From positions 20,686 through 84,685 of the forward strand of contig NZ_JAGFWR010000027.1 in assembly GCF_017599305.1 (NCBI RefSeq): a stretch of 64,000 nucleotides of DNA. The letters run 5' to 3'. The stretch comes from Micromonospora antibiotica (GTDB lineage: Bacteria; Actinomycetota; Actinomycetes; Mycobacteriales; Micromonosporaceae). A program made the position numbers and the translations under genes. Below are positions 31,536 through 40,243 of this stretch, piece by piece. Position 1 is the stretch's first letter; every line of letters starts with the position of its first letter. The notes beneath the pieces were generated by a model. That model had not been told where the DNA came from and searched no databases. It saw only the letters and a program-made list of their open reading frames with translations.

Positions 31536-32537
31536 ATGGGTATCCGAGTTGCGGTCGCCGGAGCGAGTGGTTACGCCGGGGGCGAGCTGCTGCGCCTGAT
31601 CGCCGGTCATCCCGAGTTCGACCTGGTCACCGCCACCGCCCACCGTCAGGCCGGAGCGCCGGTCACCGCCGTACACCCGCAGCTCGTGGGGTTGGACCTG
31701 GTGTTCGCGGCAACCGATGCGGCCACGCTGGCCGACGCGGACCTGGTCTTCCTGGCCCTGCCGCACGGCGAGTCGGCGGCGCTCGCCGCCGAACTGCCCG
31801 AGTCGGTGCGGGTGGTCGACCTCGGCGCCGACCACCGGCTGCGCGACGCCGACGCCTGGTCCCGCTACTACGGCGGCCCGCACGCCGGGGCGTGGACGTA
31901 CGGCCTGCCGGAGCTGCCCGGCCAGCGGTCCGCGATCGCCGGGGCGACCCGGGTCGCCAACACCGGCTGCTACGCCGTCGCCATCACCCTGGCCCTCGCG
32001 CCGCTGATCGCCGCCGGTGCGGTCTCGCCGGCCGACGTGGTCGTGGTCGCCGCCTCCGGCACCTCCGGGGCCGGGCGGGCCGCCAAGACGCACCTGCTCG
32101 GCAGCGAGGTGATGGGGGACCTGTCGCCCTACAAGGTCGGTGCCCACCAGCACGTCCCGGAGATCAAGCAGGCCACCGGCGCGACCGGGCTGTCGCTGAC
32201 CCCGGTGCTGGCCCCGATGCCGCGCGGCATCCTCGCCACCGTCACCGCCGTGCCCACCGGCGACGCCGACCCGCGCGCGGTGCTGGCCGAGGCGTACGCC
32301 GACGCGCCGTTCGTGCACCTGCTGCCCGAGGGGGCGTGGCCGCACACCGCCGCCACCGCCGGGGCGAACTCCTGCCACCTCCAGGCCACCGTCGACGTCG
32401 ACTCCGGCCGGGTGATCGTGGTCAGCGCCATCGACAACCTCGGCAAGGGCGCCGCCGGCCAGGCGGTGCAGAACGCCAACCTGATGCTCGGCCTGCCCGA
32501 AACCACCGGCCTGCCCCTCTTTGGAGTTGCCCCGTGA
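31536..32537 (+). CDS. argC: N-acetyl-gamma-glutamyl-phosphate reductase
   Basis: ArgC reduces acetylglutamyl phosphate with NADPH, the third step of arginine synthesis. The Rossmann start is VAVAGASGYAGGELLRL, the catalytic Cys lies in NTGCYAVA, and the C-terminal block has NLGKGAAGQAVQNANLMLGL (in part). The 333-residue length is normal. ATG 31536 follows GGAGGTAGGA. It is the first gene of the arginine cluster. Confidence 0.97.
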   Translation: MGIRVAVAGASGYAGGELLRLIAGHPEFDLVTATAHRQAGAPVTAVHPQLVGLDLVFAATDAATLADADLVFLALPHGESAALAAELPESVRVVDLGADHRLRDADAWSRYYGGPHAGAWTYGLPELPGQRSAIAGATRVANTGCYAVAITLALAPLIAAGAVSPADVVVVAASGTSGAGRAAKTHLLGSEVMGDLSPYKVGAHQHVPEIKQATGATGLSLTPVLAPMPRGILATVTAVPTGDADPRAVLAEAYADAPFVHLLPEGAWPHTAATAGANSCHLQATVDVDSGRVIVVSAIDNLGKGAAGQAVQNANLMLGLPETTGLPLFGVAP

Positions 32538-32562
32538 GCGCGAGGAGCGCAGCGCAGCGGAG

Positions 32563-32584
32563 CCCCGCAGTCGCGAACGAAAGG
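32563..32584 (+). repeat. Short interspersed repeat before argJ
   Basis: CCCCGCAGTCGCGAACGAAA followed by GG ends 8 bases before the argJ start. A near copy lies before argH at 37480-37502. Its GAAAGG end may act as the ribosome-binding site. From memory, variants are scattered in Micromonospora genomes. Confidence 0.6.
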
Positions 32585-32592
32585 CATGCACT

Positions 32593-33765
32593 GTGAGTGT
32601 CACCGCCCCTCGGGGGTTTCGTGCGGCCGGAGTCGCGGCCGGGTTGAAGAGCGGCGGGGCCACCGACGTGGCCCTGGTCGTCAACGACGGCCCGGACGCC
32701 GGGGTCGCCGGCGTCTTCACCACCAACCGGGTCAGGGCCGCGCCGGTGCGGTGGACCCAGCAGGTCGTCCGGGGCGGTGTGGTCCGCGCCGTGGTGCTCA
32801 ACTCCGGCGGGGCGAACGCCTGCACCGGTCCGGCGGGCTTCCAGGACACCCACGCCACGGCCGAGCACACCGCCGCCGCGCTCACCGCGTCCAGCCCCCG
32901 GCTGCGGCTCGGTGCCGGTGACGTGGCGGTCTGCTCGACCGGCCTGATCGGTGAGCGGCTGCCGATGGACAAGCTGCTTCCCGGGGTGCGTACCGCGATC
33001 CGGGGACTGGCCCGCGACGGCGGCCCGGCCGCCGCCGTGGCGATCATGACGACGGACACCCGGCCGAAGACCACCGTCGTGCGGGGGGCCGGCTGGACGG
33101 TGGGCGGAATGGCCAAGGGGGCCGGGATGCTCGCCCCCGGCATGGCCACCATGCTGTGCGTGCTGACCACCGACGCGGTGGCCGGGCCGGAGCTGCTGGA
33201 CGCCGCGTTGCGGGCCGCCACCCGGGTCACCTTCGACCGGGTCGACTCCGACGGGTGCATGTCCACCAACGACACGGTGCTGCTGCTGTCCAGCGGGGCG
33301 TCCGGGGTGGAGCCCGACGAGGCCGAGCTGACCGCCGCCGTCACCGCCGCCTGCCACGACCTGGCCCAGCAGTTGGTCGCCGACGCCGAGGGGGCGACCA
33401 AGCAGGTCGCCATCGAGGTGGTCGGTGCCGCCGACGAGGACGATGCGGTCGAGGTGGGCCGGTCGGTGGCCCGCAACAACCTGGTCAAGACCGCGCTGTT
33501 CGGCAACGACCCGAACTGGGGTCGGATCCTCGCGGCGGTCGGCACCACCACCGCCGCGTTCGACCCGGACGCGGTGGACGTGGCGGTCAACGGGATCTGG
33601 GTGTGCCGTGGCGGTGCCGCCGCGGAGGACCGGTCCAAGGTCGACCTGACCGGGCGGGACGTCACCATCCGCATCGACCTGCACGCGGGTGCGGCGGCGG
33701 CGACGATCTGGACCAACGACCTGTCGCACGCGTACGTGCACGAGAACTCGGCGTACTCGACATGA
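32593..33765 (+). CDS. argJ: Ornithine acetyltransferase / N-acetylglutamate synthase
   Basis: ArgJ transfers acetyl groups from acetylornithine to glutamate, recycling them in the arginine pathway. The self-cleavage site is in KGAGMLAPGMATML, where the Thr becomes the N-terminus of the beta chain. CSTGLIGERLPMDKL and ETDDAEG-like NDPNWGRILAAVG are further family blocks. GTG 32593 gives MSVTAPRGFRAAGVAAGLKS; the longer frame from 32521 overlaps argC and includes the repeat element. Its stop overlaps the argB start. Confidence 0.96.
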   Translation: MSVTAPRGFRAAGVAAGLKSGGATDVALVVNDGPDAGVAGVFTTNRVRAAPVRWTQQVVRGGVVRAVVLNSGGANACTGPAGFQDTHATAEHTAAALTASSPRLRLGAGDVAVCSTGLIGERLPMDKLLPGVRTAIRGLARDGGPAAAVAIMTTDTRPKTTVVRGAGWTVGGMAKGAGMLAPGMATMLCVLTTDAVAGPELLDAALRAATRVTFDRVDSDGCMSTNDTVLLLSSGASGVEPDEAELTAAVTAACHDLAQQLVADAEGATKQVAIEVVGAADEDDAVEVGRSVARNNLVKTALFGNDPNWGRILAAVGTTTAAFDPDAVDVAVNGIWVCRGGAAAEDRSKVDLTGRDVTIRIDLHAGAAAATIWTNDLSHAYVHENSAYST

Positions 33766-34688
33766 GCCTGTCCGCGGATCTCACCCGGGCCCAGGTGAAG
33801 GCCGAGACGCTGATCGAGGCGCTGCCCTGGCTGGCCCGGTTCTCCGGGGCCACCGTGGTGGTCAAGTACGGCGGCAATGCGATGGTCGACCCGGCGCTGC
33901 AACGGGCCTTCGCCGCCGACATGGTGTTCCTCCGGTACGCCGGGCTCAAGCCGGTCGTGGTGCACGGCGGCGGGCCGCAGATCTCGGCGATGCTGGGGCG
34001 ACTCGGCATCGCCAGCGAATTCAAGGGTGGCCTGCGGGTCACCACCCCGGAGGCGATGGACGTCGTCCGGATGGTGCTGGTCGGCCAGGTCGGCCGGGAA
34101 CTGGTCGGCATGATCAACGCGCACGGCCCGTTCGCCGTCGGCCTGTCCGGGGAGGACGCCGGCCTGTTCACCGCCGTGCGGCGGCCCGCCTGGGTCGACG
34201 GCGAGGCGGTCGACGTCGGTCAGGTCGGTGATGTGGAGTCGGTGGACGTCTCGGCGGTGACCGACCTGATCGCGGCCGGCCGGATCCCGGTCATCTCCAC
34301 CGTCGCGCCGGACGTCGACGGGGTGCTGCACAACCTCAACGCCGACACCGCCGCCGCGGCGTTGGCGATCGCCCTGCACGCCCGCAAGCTGGTCGTCCTC
34401 ACCGACGTCGCCGGTTTGTACGCCGACTGGCCGGACACCACCAGCCTGGTCAGCGAGATCGACGCCGAGGCGTTGGCGGCGCTGTTGCCGTCCCTGGAAG
34501 CGGGGATGGTGCCCAAAATGGAGGCCTGCCTGCGGGCGGTGCGCGGGGGAGTGCCCGCCGCGCACGTCGTCGACGGTCGGGTCGCGCACTCCACCCTGCT
34601 GGAGGTCTTCACCTCGGAGGGGTTCGGCACGATGGTCGTCGACACCCCGTCCGGGTCCACCCACGAGGAAGGCACGGTCGGCGCATGA
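33762..34688 (+). CDS. argB: Acetylglutamate kinase
   Basis: ArgB phosphorylates N-acetylglutamate. The 308-residue protein shows VVVKYGGNAM, VVVHGGGPQISAML, NLNADTAAAALA and the C-terminal GMVPKMEACL. An N-terminal helix (residues ~5-25) is of the type linked to arginine feedback inhibition and hexamer formation. It overlaps argJ and argD by 4 bases each. Confidence 0.97.
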   Translation: MSLSADLTRAQVKAETLIEALPWLARFSGATVVVKYGGNAMVDPALQRAFAADMVFLRYAGLKPVVVHGGGPQISAMLGRLGIASEFKGGLRVTTPEAMDVVRMVLVGQVGRELVGMINAHGPFAVGLSGEDAGLFTAVRRPAWVDGEAVDVGQVGDVESVDVSAVTDLIAAGRIPVISTVAPDVDGVLHNLNADTAAAALAIALHARKLVVLTDVAGLYADWPDTTSLVSEIDAEALAALLPSLEAGMVPKMEACLRAVRGGVPAAHVVDGRVAHSTLLEVFTSEGFGTMVVDTPSGSTHEEGTVGA

Positions 34689-35995
34689 GCACGCTGGTGC
34701 AACGCTGGGGCGAGTCCATGATGGACAACTACGGCACCCCGCCGCTGGCGCTGGTCTCCGGCTCCGGCGCGGTCGTCGTCGACGAGGCCGGCCGGGAGTA
34801 CGTCGACCTGCTCGGCGGGATCGCGGTCAACGCGCTCGGGCACGCCCACCCCGCCGTGGTGGCCGCCGTCTCCAAACAGATCGCCACCCTCGGCCACGTC
34901 TCCAACCTGTTCGTGGCGGAACCCCCGGTGGCCCTCGCGGAGCTGCTGCTGGCGTTGGCCGGCCGGCCCGGCCGGGTGTTCTTCGCCAACTCCGGCGCCG
35001 AGGTCAACGAGGCCGCGTTCAAGCTGTCCCGGCTCACCGGCCGGTCGCACGTCGTGGCCACCATCGGCGGTTTCCACGGCCGCACCATGGGGGCACTGGC
35101 GTTGACCGGCCAACCGGCGAAGGCCGACCCGTTCCGCCCGCTGCCCGGCGACGTCGACCACGTCCCGTACGGCGACGTGGCGGCGCTGGCGGCGGCCGTC
35201 ACCGACGCCACCGCGATGGTGATCCTGGAGCCGGTCCAGGGCGAGAACGGGGTGGTCGTCCCGCCGCCCGGCTACCTGGCCGAGGCGCGGCGCATCACCG
35301 CCCGGCACGGGGCCCTGCTGGTGCTCGACGAGGTGCAGACCGGCATCGGACGCACCGGTCACTGGTTCGCCCACCAGGCCGACGGGGTGGAGCCGGACGT
35401 CATCACCCTGGCCAAGGGGCTGGGCGGTGGGTTGCCCATCGGCGCGTGCCTGGCCTTCGGTCGGGCCGCCGAGCTGCTCCGGGCCGGTTCGCACGGCACC
35501 ACCTTCGGCGGCAACCCGGTCAGCTGCGCCGCCGCCCTCGCGGTGGTCTCCACCATCGCCGGCGAGGGCCTGCTCGACCACGTCAAGCGCATCGGTGAAC
35601 GGCTGCGTCGGGGCGTCGAGGCGCTGGGCCACCCGCTGGTGGCCGAGGTACGCGGAGCCGGGCTGCTGCTCGGCATCGTGCTCGCCGCACCGGTCGCCGG
35701 CCCGGTGGCCGGCGCGCTGCGCACGGCGGGGTTCCTGGTCAACCCGGTCCAGCCGGGGGTGATCCGGCTCGCCCCGCCGCTGATCCTCACCGGCGAGCAG
35801 GTCGACGCGTTCCTGGCCGCCCTCCCCGCCGCCCTCGACACCGCCGCCCTTCCGGCCGCCGCTGCCCTCGACGACGCCGCTGCCCTCGACACCGCGGTTG
35901 CCCCTGCCGACGGCACGCCGGCCGCGCCGGGGGCGCAGACCCGCGCCGTGGCACCACCCACTCCCACCCCGACCCCGACGGAGACCCGCACATGA
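34685..35995 (+). CDS. argD: Acetylornithine aminotransferase
   Basis: ArgD is the PLP-dependent transaminase that forms acetylornithine. The PLP lysine is in ITLAKGLGGGLPIGA, the cofactor Asp in LDEVQTGIGRTG, and GTTFGGNPVSCAAA is conserved. The length of 436 is longer than usual: the last ~50 residues are Ala/Asp/Pro/Thr repeats (DTAALPAAAALDDAAALDTA) with a PTPTPTPTETRT end and are probably not part of the enzyme fold. Confidence 0.96.
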   Translation: MSTLVQRWGESMMDNYGTPPLALVSGSGAVVVDEAGREYVDLLGGIAVNALGHAHPAVVAAVSKQIATLGHVSNLFVAEPPVALAELLLALAGRPGRVFFANSGAEVNEAAFKLSRLTGRSHVVATIGGFHGRTMGALALTGQPAKADPFRPLPGDVDHVPYGDVAALAAAVTDATAMVILEPVQGENGVVVPPPGYLAEARRITARHGALLVLDEVQTGIGRTGHWFAHQADGVEPDVITLAKGLGGGLPIGACLAFGRAAELLRAGSHGTTFGGNPVSCAAALAVVSTIAGEGLLDHVKRIGERLRRGVEALGHPLVAEVRGAGLLLGIVLAAPVAGPVAGALRTAGFLVNPVQPGVIRLAPPLILTGEQVDAFLAALPAALDTAALPAAAALDDAAALDTAVAPADGTPAAPGAQTRAVAPPTPTPTPTETRT

Positions 35996-36921
35996 TCCGG
36001 CACCTGCTGGCCGACGACGACCTCACCCCGGCCGAACAGTCGGCCGTGCTCGACCTGGCCGCCCGGATGAAGGCCGACCGGTTCGGGTTCACCCCGCTGG
36101 CCGGGCCGCGTTCGGTGGCGGTGCTGTTCGACAAGCAGAGCCTGCGGACCCGGATCTCCTTCGACGCCGGCATCGCCGAACTCGGCGGTCACCCGCTCGT
36201 GGTGGACACCCAGGTCACCCACTTCGGTCGGGGCGAGACACTCGCCGACGCCGGCCGGGTGCTGTCCCGCTACGTCGCCGCCATCGTGCTGCGTACCCAC
36301 GGCGACGACCGGATCGCCGAGGTCGCCTCGCACGCAGGCGTGCCGGTGATCAACGCGCTCACCGACGGCTACCACCCGTGCCAGCTCCTCGCCGACCTGC
36401 TCACCGTCCGCGAGCACTGCGGCGGCACCGCCGGGCGGACCCTGGCGTACGTGGGGGACGCGGCGAACAACCTGTCGCACTCGTACCTGCTGGCCGGGGC
36501 GACCGCCGGGATGCACGTACGGGTCGCCGGGCCGGCCGGGTTCCAACCCGATCCGGGGGTGCTGGACCGGGCCGGGAAGATCGCCGCGGGCACCGGCGGG
36601 TCGGTACGGGCACTTGTCGATCCGGTCGAGGCGGTCCGGGACGCCGACGTGGTCGCCACCGACACCTGGACCTCGATGGGCCAGGAGGACGACGGGCTGG
36701 ACCGGATCACCCCGTTCCTGCCCTACCAGGTCAACGCCGCGTTGCTCGGTCACGCCGGGCCGGATGTGAAGGTGCTGCACTGCCTGCCCGCCCACCGGGA
36801 CGAGGAGATCACCAGCGAGGTGCTCGACGGCCCGCACAGCGTGGTCTTCGACCAGGCGGAGAATCGGCTGCACGCCCAGAAGGCGCTGCTGACCTTTCTC
36901 CTGGAGGCATCCTCATCATGA
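35992..36921 (+). CDS. argF: Ornithine carbamoyltransferase
   Basis: ArgF makes citrulline from ornithine and carbamoyl phosphate. The carbamoyl-phosphate loop is SLRTRISFDAGI, the substrate site YHPCQLLADLLT and the catalytic HCLPAHRDEEI. In most relatives the loop is STRTR, here SLRTR. The protein is 309 residues. The ATGA overlaps on both sides show coupled translation with argD and argR. Confidence 0.96.
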   Translation: MIRHLLADDDLTPAEQSAVLDLAARMKADRFGFTPLAGPRSVAVLFDKQSLRTRISFDAGIAELGGHPLVVDTQVTHFGRGETLADAGRVLSRYVAAIVLRTHGDDRIAEVASHAGVPVINALTDGYHPCQLLADLLTVREHCGGTAGRTLAYVGDAANNLSHSYLLAGATAGMHVRVAGPAGFQPDPGVLDRAGKIAAGTGGSVRALVDPVEAVRDADVVATDTWTSMGQEDDGLDRITPFLPYQVNAALLGHAGPDVKVLHCLPAHRDEEITSEVLDGPHSVVFDQAENRLHAQKALLTFLLEASSS

Positions 36922-37427
36922 CCGCCCCGACCCGCGCCGCCCGGCACGCCCGCATCGTCGAGTTGATCCGGGCCAGGGCGATCCGTTCCCAGACCGAGCT
37001 GGCCGACCTGCTCGCCGCCGACGGGGTGCAGGTCACCCAGGCCACCCTCTCCCGGGATCTGGAGGAGTTGGGCGCGGTGAAGGCCCGGGGCGGGGACGGG
37101 CGGGCGGGCTACCTGATCCCCGAGGACGGCCACCGGCCGCTGCGCGACGCCGAGGCGGCCCCCGCCCGGCTGATCCGGCTGCTGCGGGAGTTGCTCAACG
37201 GGGTCGACTCCAGCGGCAACATCGCCGTGCTGCGTACCCCGCCGGGTGCGGCGCACTACCTGGCCAGCGCCGTGGACCGGGCGGGCCTGACCGAGGTCGT
37301 CGGCACCATCGCCGGTGACGACACCATCCTGGTGGTGGCCCGCGAGGCCGACGGTGGGGCCGCGCTCGGCGACAAGCTCGCCGGGTGGGCCCGCCGCGAC
37401 GAGGCCGGGGAAGGAAACACCCCGTGA
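36918..37427 (+). CDS. argR: Arginine repressor
   Basis: The 169-residue regulator has the N-terminal winged helix (RIVELIRARAIRSQTELADL, VTQATLSRDLEELGAVK) and the C-terminal trimerisation and arginine-binding domain with GTIAGDDTILVVAR. It should hexamerise with arginine and bind the boxes before argC. It is translated in coupling with argF, giving direct autoregulation. Confidence 0.96.
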   Translation: MTAPTRAARHARIVELIRARAIRSQTELADLLAADGVQVTQATLSRDLEELGAVKARGGDGRAGYLIPEDGHRPLRDAEAAPARLIRLLRELLNGVDSSGNIAVLRTPPGAAHYLASAVDRAGLTEVVGTIAGDDTILVVAREADGGAALGDKLAGWARRDEAGEGNTP

Positions 37428-37479
37428 CCGCACCGGTCACGGGTTTCCGTACGACGGACGAGCCGGTGCCGGGAGTGAA

Positions 37480-37502
37480 CCCCGCAGTCGGTGAGCGAAA
37501 GG
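37480..37502 (+). repeat. Short interspersed repeat before argH
   Basis: CCCCGCAGTCGGTGAGCGAA followed by AGG is a variant of the element before argJ (32563-32584). It ends 14 bases before ATG 37517 and again contributes an AAAGGTGA-type ribosome-binding sequence. Confidence 0.6.
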
Positions 37503-37516
37503 TGAGCACTGCCAGA

Positions 37517-38980
37517 ATGAGCGGCGTGGACGACAAGAGCCTGACCGAGAACAGCGCCGCGACGAACCGGACGAGCCTGTGGGGTGGCCGGTTCGCCGGT
37601 GGCCCCGCCGAGGCCCTGGCGCGGCTGTCGGTGAGCGTCCAGTTCGACTGGCGTCTCGCCCCGTACGACATCGCGGGTTCCCGGGCACACGCCCGGGTGC
37701 TGGCCGGCGCGGGGCTGCTCGACCCCGACGAGCTGGGAAAGATCCTGGCCGCGTTGGACGACCTGGAGGCGGCCTGCGCGTCCGGGCAGTTCCGCCCGAC
37801 GATCGACGACGAGGACGTGCACACCGCGTTGGAGCGGGGCCTGCTGGAGCGGCTGGGCAGCCTCGGCGGCAAGCTGCGCGCCGGCCGGTCCCGCAACGAC
37901 CAGGTCGCCACCGACCTGCGGCTCTATCTGCGCGACCACGCCCGGGGGGTGGCCGCCCGGCTGGTGGAGCTGGCCGAGGCCCTGGTCGAGCAGGCGGAAC
38001 GGCACGTCGACACGGCCGCGCCGGGGATGACCCACCTCCAGCACGCCCAGCCGGTCACCTTCGGGCACTGGCTGCTGGCCCACGTCCAGCCGCTGCTGCG
38101 GGACCTGGAGCGGCTGCGCGACTGGGACCACCGTACGGCGATCAGCCCGCTCGGCGCGGGCGCGCTGGCCGGCTCGGGCCTGCCCCTGGACCCGGTGGCT
38201 GTCTCCAAGGAGCTGGGTTTCCGGACGTCCTTCGCCAACTCCATGGACGCGGTCGCCGACCGGGACTTCGTCGCCGAGTTCCTCTTCGTCACCGCGCTCG
38301 TCGGGGTGCACCTGTCCCGCCTCGGCGAGGAGGTGGTGCTCTGGACGTCGCACGAGTTCGGTTGGGTCGAGCTGGACGACGCGTTCGCCACCGGGTCGTC
38401 GATCATGCCGCAGAAGAAGAACGCTGACATCGCCGAGCTGGCCCGGGGCAAGTCCGGTCGGCTGGTCGGCGGTCTGATGAGCGTGCTCACCATGCTCAAG
38501 GGCCTGCCGTTGGCCTACGACCGGGACATGCAGGAGGACAAGGAGCCCGCGTTCGACGCGGTCGACACCCTGGAGCTGCTGCTCCCGGCGCTGGCCGGGA
38601 TGATCTCCACGATGACCGTCCGGGTGGACCGCCTGGTCGCCGCCGCGCCGGTGGGCTTCTCGCTCGCCACCGAGGTCGCCGACTGGCTGGTCCGGCGCAA
38701 CGTGCCGTTCCGCGACGCGCACGAGATCACCGGCAAACTGGTGGCGCTCTGCGCGGCCCGCGACTGTGCCCTCGACGAGGTCTCCGACGCCGACCTGGCG
38801 GCGGTCAGCGAGCACCTCGACCCGTCGGTGCGTGACGTGCTGTCGGTCCGTTCGGCGCTGGCCGCCCGGATCACCCCCGGCTCGACCGGCCCCGGCCCGG
38901 TCGCCGACCAGCTCGCCGCCGCGTCCGACCAGCTCACCGGCTGGCGGGAGTGGGCTGCCGAGCGGGTCGTACCCCGCTGA
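37517..38980 (+). CDS. argH: Argininosuccinate lyase
   Basis: ArgH splits argininosuccinate into arginine and fumarate. The signature GSSIMPQKKN is present, as are SLWGGRFAGG, GRSRNDQVATDLRL and TPGMTHLQHAQP-like APGMTHLQHAQP. ATG 37517 has AAAGGTGA upstream at about 10-base spacing (487 residues). GTG 37526, 7 bases after CAGAAT (37513-37518), would be a leaderless alternative. The argG gene that should precede it is not in the window. Confidence 0.95.
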   Translation: MSGVDDKSLTENSAATNRTSLWGGRFAGGPAEALARLSVSVQFDWRLAPYDIAGSRAHARVLAGAGLLDPDELGKILAALDDLEAACASGQFRPTIDDEDVHTALERGLLERLGSLGGKLRAGRSRNDQVATDLRLYLRDHARGVAARLVELAEALVEQAERHVDTAAPGMTHLQHAQPVTFGHWLLAHVQPLLRDLERLRDWDHRTAISPLGAGALAGSGLPLDPVAVSKELGFRTSFANSMDAVADRDFVAEFLFVTALVGVHLSRLGEEVVLWTSHEFGWVELDDAFATGSSIMPQKKNADIAELARGKSGRLVGGLMSVLTMLKGLPLAYDRDMQEDKEPAFDAVDTLELLLPALAGMISTMTVRVDRLVAAAPVGFSLATEVADWLVRRNVPFRDAHEITGKLVALCAARDCALDEVSDADLAAVSEHLDPSVRDVLSVRSALAARITPGSTGPGPVADQLAAASDQLTGWREWAAERVVPR

Positions 38981-38991
38981 TCTGACGCGTG

Positions 38992-39031
38992 CCGGTCGTC
39001 CGCGCCCCGCAACGCGGGGGCGGACGACCGG
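38992..39031 (+). terminator. Strong terminator after argH
   Basis: CCGGTCGTCCGC pairs perfectly with GCGGACGACCGG; the stem continues with CCCCGC/GCGGGG after one bulged G, closed by an AAC loop. The hairpin starts 11 bases after the argH stop. Confidence 0.85.
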
Positions 39032-39665
39032 ACCTGGGCCAGCTGGCCGCCGCTGCGGGCGTCCGCGCCGAACGGCCCTCCGGTGTGGACGGTGATCAGG
39101 CAGGGGCGCTCGGGTAGGAGATGCCGCCGCCCAGGTCCAGCGCGTTCCACCCGGCCCGGCCGACGTACCGCCCGGGCCGTAGTTGCGGCCGGTCGTCGCG
39201 GGCGGTCCGCCCCCGTCGCCGGGCTCGCCGTCGTCGCTGGGCTCGCCGTCGTCGCGGCGGCTGTGACCGTCGCGGCGTGCCGTTTTCGTCGCGCTGGCGG
39301 TTGCGGTGCGTGAGCGAGCACCTCCCGTTACGGAGAGCAATGTTCCTCCGGCGAGCACTATGACACCTTCGCGCCCTTTGCTCTGCTGCCCAATTCGCGC
39401 CACGCCGCTGACCAGGTGAATTGTTGGAGCTGGCATGACGGTTCGGCGCGGGAGGCTGTGACGCTAAGTGCCTGTCGCGTCGAGGTCAGCAGAGCAAAGG
39501 GGCTACAGCAGGGTGGTGGGTGGTTGCGCGTTGACCACTCTTAGTATCGAGCGGCGAACCTGGGGTGGTGGGGCCGCAGCCGACCAGGCGGTCCCAGCGG
39601 GTCAGGCGGTTCCAGCGCCTCAGGCGGGTCAGGCGGTTCCAGCGGGTCAGGCGGTGCTGGGTGGG
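39032..39665. other. Gene-free, repeat-rich interval after argH
   Basis: No convincing gene is seen. It holds a 17-base direct duplication (GGGCTCGCCGTCGTCGC, about 39220-39256), a 15-bp inverted repeat pair and, at the right end, tandem repeats that run into the next gene. On the minus strand, 39085-39185 can be read RYVGRAGWNALDLGGGISYP then a stop, possibly the tail of a decayed gene. Confidence 0.5.
39374..39501. repeat. Inverted repeat pair flanking ~98 bases
   Basis: CCCTTTGCTCTGCTG (39374-39388) recurs as its exact reverse complement at 39487-39501. The 98 bases between carry no gene and are richer in A and T than the surroundings. This resembles a miniature inverted-repeat element or the remains of one. 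Confidence 0.6.
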
Positions 39666-39692
39666 TCAGGCGGTGCGGGCGGTCAGGCGTTC
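39580..39692. repeat. Tandem GGTCAGGCGGTTCCAGC-type repeats
   Basis: About six imperfect copies of GGTCAGGCGGTTCCAGCG and shortened forms (9 to 18 bases) run across the 3' end of the minus-strand regulator gene. Copy number is likely to vary between strains. Confidence 0.7.
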
Positions 39693-40073
39693 GTGGCGTT
39701 GCTTGGCCGCCTGCGCGCTGCCCAGGCCGAGCCCGAACGCGATCGCCTGCCAGGTCAGTCCGCGGGCCCGGGCCATCGTCAGCAGGCCCACCTCCAGCGC
39801 GTCGAGTTCGGCGCGCAGGTGTGGCAACAGGGTCAGGGCGGCGGTGAGGTCCGCGTCGTCGACGGGCTCCTCGTCGACCTCCCGGGTCGCCCCGCCGGCG
39901 GCAAGCGCGGTGACCACCGAGACGGCCTCCCACGGGTCGGCCAGGTACGGGTTGGTGTGCCGGCGTCGTCGTGCGTCGGTGTCGGCATGCCGGGTGCTGA
40001 TCCGGTGCAGCGCGGCGTAGGTCCGCTCGGCGCGGGCGCGGGCCGCGTCAGGTGCGCTGAAGGTGTCGGTCAT
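39666..40073 (-). CDS. Small DNA-binding protein with sigma-region-4-like HTH
   Basis: The 135-residue protein starts MTDTFSAPDAARARAERTY. Its C-terminal part (LLTMARARGLTWQAIAFGLG, then LGSAQAAKQRHERL) is a helix-turn-helix of the kind seen in small actinomycete regulators. ATG 40073 lies 7 bases after the -10 TGGAAT, so the message is probably leaderless. A perfect operator-like palindrome lies between its -35 and -10, so it may repress itself and the divergent glycosylase gene. Confidence 0.75.
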   Translation of the reverse strand: MTDTFSAPDAARARAERTYAALHRISTRHADTDARRRRHTNPYLADPWEAVSVVTALAAGGATREVDEEPVDDADLTAALTLLPHLRAELDALEVGLLTMARARGLTWQAIAFGLGLGSAQAAKQRHERLTARTA

Positions 40074-40080
40074 GGCACCC

Positions 40081-40109
40081 ATTCCATGCTGACAACGATC
40101 CGTTGTCAA
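40081..40109 (-). promoter_or_regulatory. Promoter and palindromic operator of the HTH gene
   Basis: On the minus strand TTGACA (40109-40104), a 17-base spacer and TGGAAT (40086-40081) form a near-consensus promoter. The palindrome TGACAACGATCCGTTGTCA (40090-40108) has perfect 8-bp arms and fills the spacer. A bound regulator would block polymerase. Confidence 0.75.
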
Positions 40110-40243
40110 CACAATGTTTAAGCAATCCGTCGGGCTGCCCACCGTGACGACCGGCCGGCATGACGACGTCTGCCTGCCCCGGATACCGGCGGGAACACGG
40201 TCCTCGGTTTGCCGATCTTCCGCAGGTGCCGTTATCTGGAGCG

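Noticed and set aside
31452..34664. A 1070-residue open frame on the minus strand
   Set aside because: It is antisense to argC, argJ and argB, has the low-complexity composition of GC-rich shadow frames and matches no family.
37256..39436. A 726-residue minus-strand frame covering argH and the following gap
   Set aside because: It is mostly antisense to argH and has no recognisable domain; only a faint tail-like fragment near 39085-39185 was noted.
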